Shown here piece by piece: positions 36,620 to 48,937 of a DNA stretch of 64,000 nucleotides. A model generated the notes under the pieces. The model had not been told where the DNA came from. It saw nothing but the letters and a program-made list of their open reading frames with translations, and did not search any database. The stretch lies in NCBI GenBank assembly GCA_030765065.1, contig CM060980.1, forward strand, positions 57,892,364-57,956,363, written 5' to 3'. This stretch comes from Deroplatys truncata. Lineage: Eukaryota; Arthropoda; Insecta; Mantodea; Mantidae. The position numbers and the translations under genes were made by a program. Every line of letters begins with the position of its first letter. The first letter of the stretch is position 1.

Positions 36620-37250
36620 TATACAGGGTGGACCATTTAAGCTGAGACTGTACAATATCTCCAAAACTAAGCGTTGTAGAAAGAAACGTCTTGAATAAAA
36701 ATTGCGTGATCTTATGGGGTAAAGTAAATGTTATTAGTCGTGTTGTATTTGGAGGACGTTGTGATGGTTAATTTAGGGTAGATTTAAATTTTTTAAACGG
36801 GAACCTATCTTTTTTATGTTGTTTTCTCACTCCTCATAAAAAACTAAACAACATTTGTATAAAGCACTTTGCAACTGTTCTTACACCAACGTAAATAACA
36901 ACGAACATTCTGAATGGCTGTGTACGAAGAGGGCAATGAATGGTTGGACCATCCATGGAGGGTCAAGTTACATTTTGCAATTTTTTATTTTGTTTCCTTA
37001 TTCCTCATCACAAAATAAACAGCTTTTTATAAACCATTTTCTAATGAGAAAACATACAAAGTCTAGGTTCCCATTTAAAAAAATTAAGTGTACCCCTTAA
37101 TAACCATCATAACGTCCTCCAAACAAAACAGCACTAATAGCATTTACTTTCCCCATAATTTCAAGCAAATTTTATTAAAGATATTTCTTTCTATAGCGCT
37201 TAGTTTTGGAGATATTGTACAGCCTCAACATAAATGGTCCACCCTGTATA
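36620..37250. mobile_element. Mariner-like MITE M3, about 190-bp TIRs
   Basis: The left arm (36620 to about 36815) starts TATACAGGGTGGACCATTTA and the right arm (about 37060-37250) ends TAAATGGTCCACCCTGTATA. The two arms stay complementary to GGGAACCTA/TAGGTTCCC, nearly 200 bp each. A centre of about 245 bp has no transposase motif. TA borders and CAGGGTG termini fit Tc1/mariner. The 81-codon frame inside is a shadow. The element sits within a Rep900 copy. Confidence 0.85.
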
Positions 37251-37254
37251 TTTG

Positions 37255-37600
37255 GGGTTAAACTATCTCTTCATGAAAATATCTTCAACATATGGCACCC
37301 ATTTTATGAGAAAATCAAACATACGAAGAATTGCTCTTCTATAGGTTAGTTGGTGAGAGTGAATTTTCTTGAAAATCTTCGTGTCGTGCTGAACCTAAGT
37401 ATCAAATTCGTATTTATTCGACTTTTCGTTTTTAAGTTTTTATTTTCGTCTTTAGGCTGTGGGATTTTTTTAAAAAAATGGTTTTTCTTTGTTCAGGAGA
37501 GACTCAAAATATTTATTTCCTGTAAAACTTCAATAAGAGATTTTGGGTGGTATACGATGCTTCCTCTACCTGCAACAAAGCGGTAGGGTAAGCAAAACTG
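37255..37600 (-). repeat. Rep900 copy 7, 5' part, inverted
   Basis: The plus strand carries 'ttcatgaaaatatcttcaac', 'cgtgtcgtgctgaacctaag' and the terminal 'gatgcttcctctacctgc' region, in the order expected of the minus-strand 5' half. It is more diverged than most copies, and the terminal 12-mer is not intact. Confidence 0.7.
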
Positions 37601-39545
37601 GCATTTTTGTAACTTATCAAATAATTAGGATTTCGTATTCAAAACTTCACACTTTAATTTTAGCTTAGTGCATGCAAAAACCAACACCACTTTAGATACC
37701 CAATGTAATTTTAAAAGCAGGATTAATTACACTAGAGGCTTCACCCCTTTTTTAAATTAAATGCAGTGCCATATTTTGATACTTGTTTCCGAAAGAGTAT
37801 TCATTTATCAGTACATCTTATTCATTTCTTTTATGTCGCCTTCCTAATCTGGATTATTATTAGTATTCTTAATTAACAAAAAATGAAACATGCAAGTTAA
37901 CAGTATAATTAATTATAGTTTAAAGAAGGGTTGAGTGTCCTTCACCTTTTTGCTCCCAGTTATTGCCGCATATCAAAGCAATAGCAATTGGATTAACATT
38001 TACACATCCATTTGTTTGTAAAATGTCTATTAAATGAATTTATTCTCATGAAATTTCACCGTAGAACCACAATACACCTAACTTACGCCAAATTATTTTT
38101 GCGGTTATTTACCATTTTCAGATTATTCTTTGTTGTGTTTTAAAATAGTCCAGTTGTTATTAGTTTTTACATTTTGTATCTTAGACGAACATTCCTATAT
38201 TCCTCAGGAACTCATAGCTAGAACATTTCACTTGTTTTGTAAACCATTGACAGTTATTTCAGCACCCTACATAAAACAAAGTGTATATCACTTAATTGAA
38301 ATGCTACATACATTAAAACATACAATTTTGGTCGCAGATGACCAGCTTGTTAGTCAGATAAAGAAGATAACATACAGAGAGAAATGTAGGAACTAAATAA
38401 AGGAATAATGCAGTGTAATTTTAAAATGTCTTTTAACAAACCTAAGTTAACTTCTTTATAGAACCCTCATGTGCACGATATAACTAACACTAAACAATGA
38501 ATACATTTAAAGAATTAAGTGTTTATTTTGTAGTCTGTCATTTATGATTCTTTGAAGAAGCTAATTAGAATCAATTAATACCTTATACGATACGATCAAC
38601 AGAACTCTAGGAAAGAAAGTGAAACATGACAGTAAATGAAATTTTAGAAAACTATCCAAGCAACAGGGTTGCTTTATAATAGTAAATAAACATTAAAACA
38701 GAAAGAAGTCGCCGAGAACGGATCGAATAAGGAATGGCGACATAAGAGAAAAATAAAAAATATGTAACTTGGAAGAGAAAAAAAAAATAATATTAGGACG
38801 GAGTAAATGTTTTTAAACCAATACTCTGGTTTGCTTACATTGTTTTGGAGATCTTTCAAGAGGTTTTGAGACGTTTGGAAATCTTCCATAGAGGATCGTC
38901 GGATACCCTTGAAATACTATCTCTCAATCTTTTTCTTATTTCCTATGTCTAGTTTACTATATTCTGTATTCCGCATTTAATTTCAATTTCTTTACTATTT
39001 TTTTGTCCTAATAGCTGCTGTAATGCTTCGTATTAATCACATTTTAGTTTTCTTTCTTTCTTCCTTTCTTTCCCGCCCGCGTTTTTATGGTATACATACG
39101 CCAAAACCGGTCATATACAGATGTTATATACCTATTCTTATCTTACTGTGATCAAATTTATTTGTCCATGTTAGGCCACTCAGAAATCACTTGGTTCATT
39201 AAACTTTTATTGCTTATTCCTGTACCTGTATAACTGAAAAACGCAACTTGTTTTGTACTTTTATTCTGTGCTACAAACTTACATCCTAATGACTGCCTAG
39301 AGAAACTATGTGCTGTTGTGTTTAAGTATAGTTATTGAGTATCATAAACATTGGCGAGCCACATATTCGAATGGATAATGTGAGATTTCCAAGAAATTCA
39401 TAACATTTCAACAAACAGAAGATAGGAACAAAGGTCTAAGAGCAATGGACCCAACACTTTAAGAGAAAACGCAAACGGATTGAATTCCCTCTCCTTGAGG
39501 GAAAGGAGATTAACTTAAGCAACATGGGCTAATTTGAAAAAAAAG
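37601..39545. other. Unrecognised AT-rich DNA
   Basis: Nearly 2 kb with no recognised gene or repeat. Frames of 88 codons or less show no motif. Confidence 0.6.
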
Positions 39546-39775
39546 CCTGATGTCTTATATTTACATAAGTTTCTCTACCCACTATGGTTAATTTTTATGC
39601 TGCTTCTACGGAAGTTTCTTACAAAACTTTATTTTTCTATCTGCTTCATGTTTAAGTTAGTTGTTATATGGTAGCCTTGAAATTCCATACTCTTTCCATG
39701 ATACTGAGAGAAACAACTAAATAAGACAACACTTTAAGAAAAGCAGAAAAATGTTGAAAAATACAAACTAATAAT

Positions 39776-40349
39776 GAGACAGTAACTATGGTTATATATA
39801 ACATGTATATAATAATGTAAATTATAATGTAAAATAATATTAATAAGCATAAGTTTTATGTAAGTGTAGTATTTAGCTGGAGCTGTGGAATCGTTGTTAA
39901 AAGCCGACAAACATGTTTTTGTTAAAATATGGGCCCAGGCAAAAAGGATTTGTAGGGGAAGTCACAAAGGCAAGACCTACTACCATTATTTCTAGATCAC
40001 TATTAAAAATACTTGATTGCTCAGCGACCGTTCTACCGCTCCAACTAACTAAAGTAACTGTGTAGCTTCGTACTAAAGCAGAAGATGCGTGTGCCATTAA
40101 AGCACTGTGTTCTTTCACGGATTTAATCTTTTGTTAGAGTTGTTACTTCTTACCTTCCTTCCCGTACCATACCCTGCAAAGTTAAACATGCTCTACCCAA
40201 AAACCCAAACAATAGCAGTCATGGCAAGAAGTATAATAACATCATAAAAATGTAATAGTAACAACCTAAACACAAGATAATCACCATAGTTCATATATTA
40301 ATATATCGGACATACTGCGAGTTATGCTCCCAACACGAGTATACCGCAA
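39776..40349. mobile_element. Unclassified insertion of about 574 bp in Rep900
   Basis: It is defined by its absence from other Rep900 copies. A possible 7-bp duplication TAATAAT lies at 39769-39775 and 40350-40356, but it is AT-rich and could be chance. The interior has a tRNA-like block on the minus strand near 40020-40062 (GTTGGAGCGGTAGAAC) and no ORF with known motifs. It could be a SINE or a MITE. Confidence 0.4.
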
Positions 40350-40481
40350 TAATAATCTCGAAGATTATCTATCTTCTCAAAGACAGTCTATGCCACAGAA
40401 AAAGTTATTTGTAATAAATTGTGTTTTAAACACGTGTACATTTTTGTGTAGTACGTTTTTGTCTAATTCTTATGTTTTAAG

Positions 40482-40837
40482 AGAGGCGGTGCCGTAGCCA
40501 AGTGTTAGGCCGCTCGCCTTCCACTAAAGCGACTCGGGTTTGAACCCAAGGGCCCTCAAGTGAGATTTGTGGTGGACAAAACAACGCCTGAGTGGGTTTT
40601 CTCCGGTTTCCTCCGCCATTCATCATTCCACCGGTGCTCCATCTTCACCTTTTCTGTCATTCATCTAGCATCGCCTGCTTCGCTCTCATCCAGGGCGTTT
40701 GACTGATCCCTCACCCTTGTTTGCACTCTCTGATCCATTGACCCTCAGCTCCGCGACAGGCATCTGACCTCAGGCATTGGCTTGAAGTCCTGGGTGTGTG
40801 TAAGTCCTACGAAGGAGAGGGTAATCAGAGATTACTT
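40482..40837 (+). mobile_element. SINE-A copy 2 with 13-bp TSD
   Basis: The head GCGGTGCCGTAGCCAAGTGT (A box with one base lost) and the B box CGGGTTTGAACCC are followed by the same body as 22752-23140. It ends near GAGAGGGTAATCAGAGA. The flanking Rep900 sequence is duplicated as TTCTTATGTTTTA (40467-40479) and TTCTTATGGTTTA (40838-40850), one mismatch. It inserted into Rep900 copy 8. Confidence 0.85.
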
Positions 40838-40979
40838 TTCTTATGGTTTATCCGTTATACAAAATTTCTTCTGAATAAAGAGGACTTTAAAGGCTATTTC
40901 CAGAAAAGTCAAGATGTATGTACTTATGATTTGTACATGTACTTGTCATGTAAACATCTTAAATGTATTGTGATTTAAT

Positions 40980-41911
40980 TAGGGGTGGGACCTCGATACC
41001 TCGATACTCGGTGGTATCGAAGTATGTCTAATACTTTGAGTTAAACCTTCGATACTTTTTTAAAGTTTTAAGTTTTGAAACTTGTTTCGTTTAATTTTAT
41101 GCTAGATAAGGAATGGTAACCTTTACGTTATTGCCTCGCACGCGTACACGAATAGTTGCTGGACTACAGTTCTAGATAGACCTTGACTGCGTTTCCTATG
41201 GGTGAATAATGCAACATTACATAGACTCCTGTGTCTAAATGAAAACATACAAAAAATGGGGTAAGCAATATAGGTACTCATATTAGCTGAGAATGAAGCT
41301 GTTCAGCTGACGTACTAAATCAAGTGTCTGCAATAGCCTGGCTTGGTGACACTCTCAGTCATTACATTTACCTACTCCGGTGACCAAAATCCGTGAATTC
41401 AGCAGAAACCAATCAGAGTTCAATACGTGAGATAATACAAGGCATTGAAATATTTGTTATTTTCAGTTCTTTGAGTTTCAAATAAATATATATTAGTTTA
41501 TTTTCAAGGTTACAGAATAAAGAAGAGTTGCTAGTAGGTATTTGTTTTTCTATGGATGGAAAATCTTTAAAATAAAGTTTTCAGCACAAAATATAGTTAC
41601 ATAAAAAGGGAAGCAATGTAATAATATTTTATTATTATTATTATTGATTAACAATAGGGGATATATACCTGCCACATGATCAGATAAAAAAGTTGCTGCC
41701 AATTAGAGAATGTCAAACAGGAACAATTTCGGAATTAGCATATAATCCAAAATTGGTTACATGCGTTTATACACACAAAACTACTAATAACATAATTCAT
41801 TGAATAAGCTATAGCCTTCACAGTTTTTTATATGGTGAGTATCCAGTATCGGTACTCAAAAAATTAGTATCGGTATGGAGTATCAAAATTAGTGGTACCG
41901 TCCCATCACTA
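40980..41911. mobile_element. hAT-like non-autonomous element
   Basis: The left end TAGGGGTGGGACC and the reverse complement of the right end TAGTGATGGGACGGTACC are hAT-type termini. Subterminal copies of the GATAC/GTATC motif cluster at both ends (40990-41060 and 41830-41890). The flanks GATTTAAT (40972-40979) and GTTTTATT (41912-41919) are an 8-bp TSD with two mismatches. The interior (about 900 bp) has no transposase motif. It sits in Rep900 copy 8. Confidence 0.75.
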
Positions 41912-42193
41912 GTTTTATTCAAAAACATTAGCCATTTTTGAGAACATCAAAAATAACGAAAGAAGTTCCATGTAAAGGCTGTGGAATTTTCTTGAAAATC
42001 TTCGTATTGCATCCTTGGAAGATACTGAACTTAAATACAAAGTCACACACATACGGACCTTTTCTAAAAATACTTGTTTTGGGAACTCAGGGATCTCAAA
42101 ACATGCATTTAAGTTGAAATCTCGACATCAAACTTTTGGGTTGAATACAATACTTCCTCTGCTCATTGTAAGTACGTACTAGAGAAAGTAATA

Positions 42194-43417
42194 CACTTTT
42201 ATATGGTTAGAGAAAGCAATAGATATGAATGCCAAAAATCTGTTTCTTGTGGGTATATAGGTATAATATTTTCAAAGAGATTCCTGCACATGATTTGGAT
42301 GACTGTTTTTAAAAAGCACGTAGGTTATTGTTTTAGTTTTCCTTTGAGTATGCTGTAAAAGCGATCATAATCACATGACTGTATCGTATCTCAAAGCGGA
42401 CAGGTTTTTCAAGCCACCCGTTACATCACGGCGTGCCAAATCTGTTGGCATCGTCAGCCTCCACCCGCAAGTGAATCACCTTCATATGCAGCAGATAAAT
42501 CAACCACTACGAAATGACTTTATTTTGGGCAATTGGCAGCGATGCGTTTTCTCGAAGGGGGTCAGCCTAAAATGTCACCCACCGAACTGAAGGTGAGGCA
42601 GAACGTCCAAAGTCGTAAGTCAGCAGGTGCATGAGGACGTATAATACAATGTTGTGGTTGTGAAGAGTAAGATGCAACAGCTGCAAGCATCTTTATTGCT
42701 GACAATTAGGTTTGCGGTATTTTGCACGGCGAGGTCGACATCTTAGGTCATTGGATGTTGCAGGATTGAGCAGAAGCTGGTCAGGTCATCTAGCAGAGTA
42801 ATTATCCCCCAGCTATGTACGTGACAAAAGACAAACGATTTCACTTCGCTACATTTCCTTTTCCTTCCTCTACCATGGTAGGTGGAGGAAGTACGTATTA
42901 GCCAGAAATATGTTTTTAGACAGCTGCCACTAAATGTTGAGCTTTCAACACGAGCCATTTATATTAGAAATTGAAATTTCTAATACTCAGTGAAATAAAA
43001 ATGTTATATTACTCCATTGTTACCACTCTTGTTTCTTATAATGGAAGTTGTATGTATATTGAGGGAAGGCTTCGTTTCGATTAATTTAATGGCGGATTAT
43101 TTGAATGACTTGAAAATGGAATCAAGGAATTCAACTGTTTTCAATCCAAATAAGGGAATAGGACTAGGATTACGAGCGAATGAACTTAGCATCTCAACCT
43201 ATTAAGCTTTTTGTGCCTAAGCCCCTGAAGAGGCGCACCCGAAAGAGGGGAGTGATGAGAGGAGACAAAGGGACCAGGAGGGACGACAGGGCAGAGGACA
43301 GAGTCCTTACCTTTTTACAGATAAAAACTCTCCGGATGGCAGCTGGTATAACGGGTCTCCCTCCACCTGCAGGCTTTCACATACCATTGGGGGGCCGGGA
43401 CTCGGAATAACAAATTA
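42194..43417. other. Unrecognised DNA
   Basis: A GC-richer stretch at about 42370-42620 has a 71-codon frame, and another at 43200-43410 has a basic 76-codon frame (rich in R/K). No motif was recognised in either. The second abuts SINE-C and may belong to another repeat. Confidence 0.45.
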
Positions 43418-43692
43418 AAATGAGTTCTATCTATGGGCGCTCTTTAACTACTATGGTTCTTAGCGTCCCATTCTATATTGGGCGTGAAATATCGGAAATT
43501 TTACTCAGAGGCCTCTTTATTAGGTTTAAGGTTCTTTTACGTGCCGTAAATCACCGGCTTTATTTTCCTTCTGAAGGAAGCCACCCTGAGGATTTTTACC
43601 TCTAAAAAAATCCATTGCCCTCCGCCAGGTTTGAAACCGTGACCTCGGGGGCTAGAGGGACTGATACGCCTAGACCACGGAGGACGACTCAG
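43418..43692 (-). mobile_element. SINE-C copy 2, inverted
   Basis: The plus strand opens with the family tail and 'cgctctttaactactatggt' and ends with 'ccgccaggtttgaaaccgtg' (B box, minus GGTTTCAAACC) and 'gcctagaccacggaggacga' (A-box side, minus GTGGTCTAGGC). The head is the best preserved of the three copies. It directly adjoins a second inverted SINE. TSDs are not clear. Confidence 0.75.
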
Positions 43693-43998
43693 GAGACCAT
43701 TCCGGGGGAGGAGACATTAGATAGAGCATCCTTTTCCCCTGCCATGCAACGCTGAGACTCCCACCAACGCTTGCAACCCTGAAACACTCAAGCAGATGGG
43801 AGGTGAAGTGAAATGAGAATGAAGGTGAAATTGAGGGACAGGGAATTCGGCGGATGTAATGAACCTTCCGAGCATTCGCCTAGCGATCCGGGGAAACCCG
43901 AAAATACCCATGGGTCAGGAAGATCGGCCACGTGAATCGAACCCACCACCTCCCGAATGCGGGCCACAGATTTTGCCACCTGAGCCATCCCGTTCGGT
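43693..43998 (-). repeat. SINE with B-like head (SINE-B2), inverted
   Basis: The minus strand reads CGAACGGGATGGCTCAGGTG, then GCCCGCATTCGGGAGGTGGT, then a B box GGTGGGTTCGATTCACG. A body follows with 'gggtttccccggatcgctag', related to that in 50855-51116 and distinct from the main SINE-B body. The overlapping 64-103-codon minus frames are shadows. Confidence 0.65.
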
Positions 43999-44747
43999 AA
44001 TCCAAACAATGCAACCAATGATGTTATCAATACCAGTGCTATTTCCTCTGCACAAGGAATTAATATTGTAAATTGTAAAAACTGCTCAATCAACATCACA
44101 ATTATCTAAGGAATAATAATAATAAATAAAACGTATATTTGTTAATAAAATTATTGCTGACTAATTTTCTTTTGCACAAACTGTGTGAGGATAAGGTGGG
44201 AAAGGTAGAATTAGACGAAAAAGTCAATGTCATAACTGGAATTTAAGTCTTGAATCTTCCGTTTCCGTCTGGTTTCTCTAATCAAGTGAGCTACCATGGT
44301 AAGGTACCAGTAAGACATTAAATTCTCTAACTAACTCACATTTTTCCCGGTAAACCACACTTATTCTGCTGATTTATTTCAGCTACAGCCTTTTATACAT
44401 CATATAATGTAAGTGATCGTGCTGTCAGTAATGGTGTTACAATGGTTAAGCAACAACGAAAGCCAAACAACAACCATGGTGCATGTCTGAATGTATACGG
44501 CTATTTACACAAAAAAGTTCAACTGGATAGTTTATAATTTAATATCCACGGCTCTCTAAAACATGACTGTTAAAAGTGATTTTATTTTGCTCGTAGGATT
44601 GGTACACTCGGTTTCAGCCTCGTTCCGCAGAAACTCCTACTCCGAAAACAAAACTCCACTTTTAATACCTGTATCATAAATAACCATTTGAGGTCTCCTG
44701 GCTCTCAAGAAAGTTGAAAAGGTCACTGTGTGAATGGGTGTGTGAGA
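43999..44747. other. Unrecognised spacer
   Basis: No recognised feature in this AT-rich stretch. Confidence 0.6.
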
Positions 44748-44905
44748 TAATGGCATGACAAAAAAATATTTATCTTGAATTTTCTGCGAATAGGCCACAA
44801 GTCTCTCTTGATGAATTTTATATAACTGGGAAACTGTGACAGATAAACAAACTTACTACGCAAAATGCAGATCTCGTTAGAATTGTGACATAAGTTAACT
44901 AAGAA
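44748..44905 (+). repeat. Rep900 internal fragment
   Basis: It contains 'tatcttgaattttctgcg', the 'ataactgggaaactgtga' block and 'gcagatctcgttag', the central part of the family, without either end. Confidence 0.65.
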
Positions 44906-45221
44906 TGACCAGGCTGACTGATATTGAACTTGATATATCACTGGATGTATAGTGTCTTGATTGCTTTCTTCAAGAAGGGAAGTTGTTAATATAGGTGAAA
45001 ATAAATAAATAAATAGAAGCAAATATCTCTCTTATTAATACGTTTATAAGCATAATTTCTGACATGCTCTACTATTCACAACATTTCGATAGGGTGAGCC
45101 TATACCAATCTTTCGTATATGTAAACAAGCTACAGGAGGAACAGTGCAGTTCCGCTCGCATAGCAAAAACAAGGAATAGGCATGCATCTGTATACTGTTA
45201 AAACCTTCTACTTATATATTT

Positions 45222-46141
45222 ACTTTCTCTACCACGTATAGTAAGTAGGGGAAGTATTGCATTCCACCCAAAAATTCGATACCGAGATTTCACCGGAAAT
45301 ATATATTTTGAGGCCTCCTGAATCCAAAAAATCTGATGTGTTACACTCACATGACTTTCTCTACTCTTGTATACAAACTATTTTTACAAACAGTCATTCT
45401 CATTTATTTCATATTAATCGAGATAAATATTTGCAGAAACGATCTTTTGACATGCAAAGAGAATTACATTTTACACATAGGGACCAGTTCTAAAAATATT
45501 TCACTATCGCTTAAGGCGTACTATGTTACCCTTGTTTTGTATTTGCAAGGGCAATATAGAAATACAGTAGCCTTTAAGCATAGACATATCTCTTAATAGC
45601 TGTTTGCTATGTGCAGTACCATTCTCTTTGCCACAGATTAATACTCTTTGCACATCCAAGACAAAAAAAAAATGAATAACGAATTCCCATTTGAGAAAAT
45701 AAGTATTGAAAAATTTAAGGGAATAACAAGCAATATCTCGGAAATGGTTCACTCAACAAACAAATAATGTATATGACATAAATTGTGTATTTTAACGCGA
45801 TCTACATTTTTGTGTAGTAAAATTTTATCTATCTCTTATGGTTTATCAGTTATGGAAAAGTCGTTCACAATGAAGAATACTTTTGGAGACATTCCCAGAA
45901 AATTCGAGATATACATTTCATTTGTCATGAAAATATCTTAAACATATGATATGTTAATCAAAATCGTTAGAGCCATTTTTGAGAAAATTAAAATTTTCGA
46001 AAAATGTTCCATGTAAAGGGTAATCTGGGGTGGGGAGATTTTCTTGAAAACTTCGTGTCGCATCTCTGGAAGATACTGAACCTAAATACCAAGTTTAGTA
46101 TTTATCCGACTGTTTGTTTCTGAGTTATGCTGTTTACAGAC
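45222..46141 (-). repeat. Rep900 copy 10 with its 5' 100 bp inverted
   Basis: The first ~105 bp (45222-45327) are the family's 5' end in plus orientation (ACTTTCTCTACCACGTATAG onward). From 45328 the sequence is the minus-orientation copy, from its T-rich 3' end up to the 'gctgtttacagacact' point, where the same 100 bp are missing. Together they contain about one full element, with one end flipped. The 82-codon minus frame is shared with 15106-15980 and is a shadow. Confidence 0.8.
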
Positions 46142-46940
46142 ACTGAACATACTGAACAAACAAATGCAGATCTTCTCCATTTGAATATATAGTGTGGAAA
46201 TGGATCGAGTGCTTTCATTAGTTTGGTCCTTCAAGTCCGAGAGGTGGGGTGAGCTATGATGCAGTTCTGATACAGTTACATTGTTGTACAATGAGACATT
46301 TTTAGAGCTATGCCATGGACAGTACTTCAAGGTTTTCTCCCACAATGCTTCTTTTCTTCCAACTGCTAATGATAAGCATTCTGAAGCCGTAGAATATAAC
46401 ATATAACACGCTGTTATACTTATTAATCTTTTTTGACAAAATCTGAATATAAGCCCATAGATCTCTTTTATACTTAACCCATTAGCGTCGACCTATCAGT
46501 GCTCAGCTAATCCCAAACAAACCAAAACGATCTCATTTCAATAATAAAAAGCGAAAGTATAAGATAAATACTACAGCCATGAAAGAGCAGTAGGAAAGAT
46601 TGATGAACATTTGGAGATTTAGAGAGGTTATTCACGCAACATGGTCTCCCACCTCGCTAATTGCAATGTCCTGCCAAGATTTCTTTCTGGGTCCCTGTTG
46701 TTTACGACTCTGCCTTCGAATCAAAAGCACTACTTGTGCAAAGCAGGGGAGACATTTAAAATAAATGTTCATAAGACAGCTGGGTTAGATACGTACAAGT
46801 CAGGTGTGCTGAACCTATCAAACATTTGGGTGGGGCTGCCGAAGCTGAACATAACGTGGTAAGTTGTTACTGGAGAAATCAATGTACTTCATGAGCCACT
46901 CGTCTAAATTCTGCGATAAAGTTACTCTAAACTTACATAC
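46142..46940. other. Unrecognised DNA
   Basis: No recognised gene. A 106-codon minus frame partly covers the Rep900 edge, and a 73-codon plus frame (46641-46862) has no motif. Confidence 0.5.
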
Positions 46941-47508
46941 TTATAGTAGGAAATACTGTATTCCACAAAAAAAATTCCATGTGCAGATTTCATTGTAAAT
47001 AAATGCTTGAGGCCCCCCGAACCCCCACCTTCCTAAAAAGCATTGTTAGGAAACGATCCATGTGTGACTGTCTGTAGTCTGTGAACAGCATAACTCCAAA
47101 ACGAAATGTTCCATAAATACGATATTTGGTATTTACATTCAGCATGAGTTTTAAAGAGAATCCTCCCGATCCAAAACACCCTTTATATGAAATCTTTTCC
47201 AAACTTTTGATTTCTCAAAAACGGTTCTAAAGATTTTGAATAAAACACCCTATGATTAAGATATTTATCTGGCAAATTAACACTGTATCTTGAATTCTCT
47301 GAGAATACTCTGATAAGTCCTCTTCATTCGGAATTAACTCAGTTTAATTTTTTACAATGTTAAATCATAAGGGACAGATGGAAATGTACTACACAAAAAA
47401 TTTAGAGCTCTTTAAAATATGCAATTTGTAATAACTTTTTGTGTCATTAGCCATTTTCGAGATATAGGCTGTTATTGGTTTGAATTATTCAATACTTTTG
47501 TCATTTTT
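46941..47508 (+). repeat. Rep900 copy 11a, truncated at both ends
   Basis: It starts within the 'gtaggaaatactgtattcca' block just after the terminal 12-mer and runs to the 'ttgaattattcaatactttt' block. There it is cut by the start of copy 11b. It is among the more diverged copies. Confidence 0.75.
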
Positions 47509-48102
47509 ACTTTCTCTACCACGTATCTACCCAAAAATGCAATATTATTTCATCGGAAATACATATTTTGAAACCTCCTGAATCCAAAAAAGAATCCGTT
47601 TTTATAAAAAGGTCCGTGCGCGCGTGTAAACAGCATAGTTCAATATCGAATAGTAGGATAAATACCAAACGTCCTATTTATGTTCACTATATTCCAAAGA
47701 TGCCATAAACAAAACTTTTAAAGATAAGCATCAACCCAAAATACCTTTTATATGAAACATTTTTCAAAAATCTTTTTTTATTTTCTTAAAAATGTCTCCA
47801 ACGATTTTAATTAAAGATATTTATATGACAAATAAAATTTATTTTTCTGGTAATAGTCTGAGTATGGAATTTTAAAGCCGTGTCGAGCCGCTTTTAAACA
47901 GCTGACTATCGATTCGATTTCCCTTATCCCTCTTGTATCGACAACGAAATGTGTAATGGAACTATTTTTGCAAATATTTGATCTGGATCAACGTGAAGCA
48001 GATAGAAAAATAAGCTTGCGTAAGATAGTTTGTTGAAGCATATAATAACAAATCATAGGTGGTAGAGAAATTCATGTGAATGTAACACATCATAAATTTT
48101 TT
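47509..48102 (+). repeat. Rep900 copy 11b, internally deleted
   Basis: It begins ACTTTCTCTACCACGTAT and ends GGTAGAGAAATTCATGTGAA with CACATCATAAATTTTTT. About 300 bp of the family are missing internally. It directly abuts copy 11a, so one probably inserted into or next to the other. Confidence 0.8.
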
Positions 48103-48413
48103 CTTAACTTTTAACGTAAGCCTCGTTATTCATTGCTCTTTCACAGGCCCTCTAAAGCGTAAGTGGAAATTGTTGCAGATGGCTGTCTTGGAATAATTGA
48201 ACATAGATATGCTCGAGGTTTAATGGGTTGTAGAGAGGGTCAGTGAGATTTTGTCACGGTTATACTCGTACAGTGGTATTGTGAAGCATAGCATGCACAC
48301 GGCCTTTGTGGAAGAACTATTACTATAGTGTTTAAATAACACCTAAAGTATGCTAAACTACGAACCTGGAAATAAGAATGTGAGAACTTCAAGTTCAAGT
48401 GTAAGACACTACA

Positions 48414-48937
48414 TTGCCGAGTGAGATGGCTCCGCGGTAACGTGTGAGGTTCGCATTCGGGAGTCCCGCGTTCCATTCCTGGTAACTGCTCACTCTGACC
48501 ATGGGTTTTTAGTGGTTTCCCTGGTTGGCACAGACGAATGTGGAGTGGTGTATTCTACCACGGATTTTCTCTGTTCCACATTTTCTCTAATTTCTCCTCT
48601 TTCATGTTACAGGTGAACTCCTGGGCTGTGATTCAGTCAGTATCGGGCAGATAGCGCAGGGGTTTGCGAAATGGACTTCTTCCCGGCCTCGTTAGAAAGA
48701 AACCTGTCCAGCCTCCCCCATTGGGTCGTGTTTCGCCGGTCCCACTAGAGGGACGTCTCCCGTGGCCGGGTGGTCAAGCCTGGAACTATTAGGGAACTCT
48801 GCGCGACTCTGTCCACTTGCGCCGGCAAACTCTGCAGCCCACATGTCTCCTGGGGTTCCCTCACCTGCGTACGCACAAAATATCCATTGGGATTCGTGGT
48901 GCTAGGTGTCCCTCCGTCAGCTGTCATAGTCACAGTC
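48414..48937 (+). mobile_element. SINE-B, full-length with 11-bp TSD
   Basis: The head reads CCGAGTGAGATGGCTCCGCG, then GTAACGTGTGAGGTTCGCAT, with a damaged B box (GCGTTCCATTCC). The body follows 11878-12406. The flanks AAGACACTACA (48403-48413) and AAGGCACTATA (48938-48948) are an imperfect TSD (9/11). The frames on both strands at 48745-48973 are shadows. Confidence 0.8.

Larger units (their letters stand above)
39546..42193 (-). repeat. Rep900 copy 8, split by three insertions
   Basis: Family sequence is recognisable on the minus strand in four blocks: 39546-39775, 40350-40479, 40838-40979 and 41912-42193. The interruptions are an unknown insert, a SINE-A and a hAT-like element. The outer ends are GGGTAGAGAAACTTATGTAA-like at the left (3') and 'aagtacgtactagagaaagt' at the right (5'). 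Joining the blocks gives roughly the usual length, so this was one intact copy. Confidence 0.8.
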
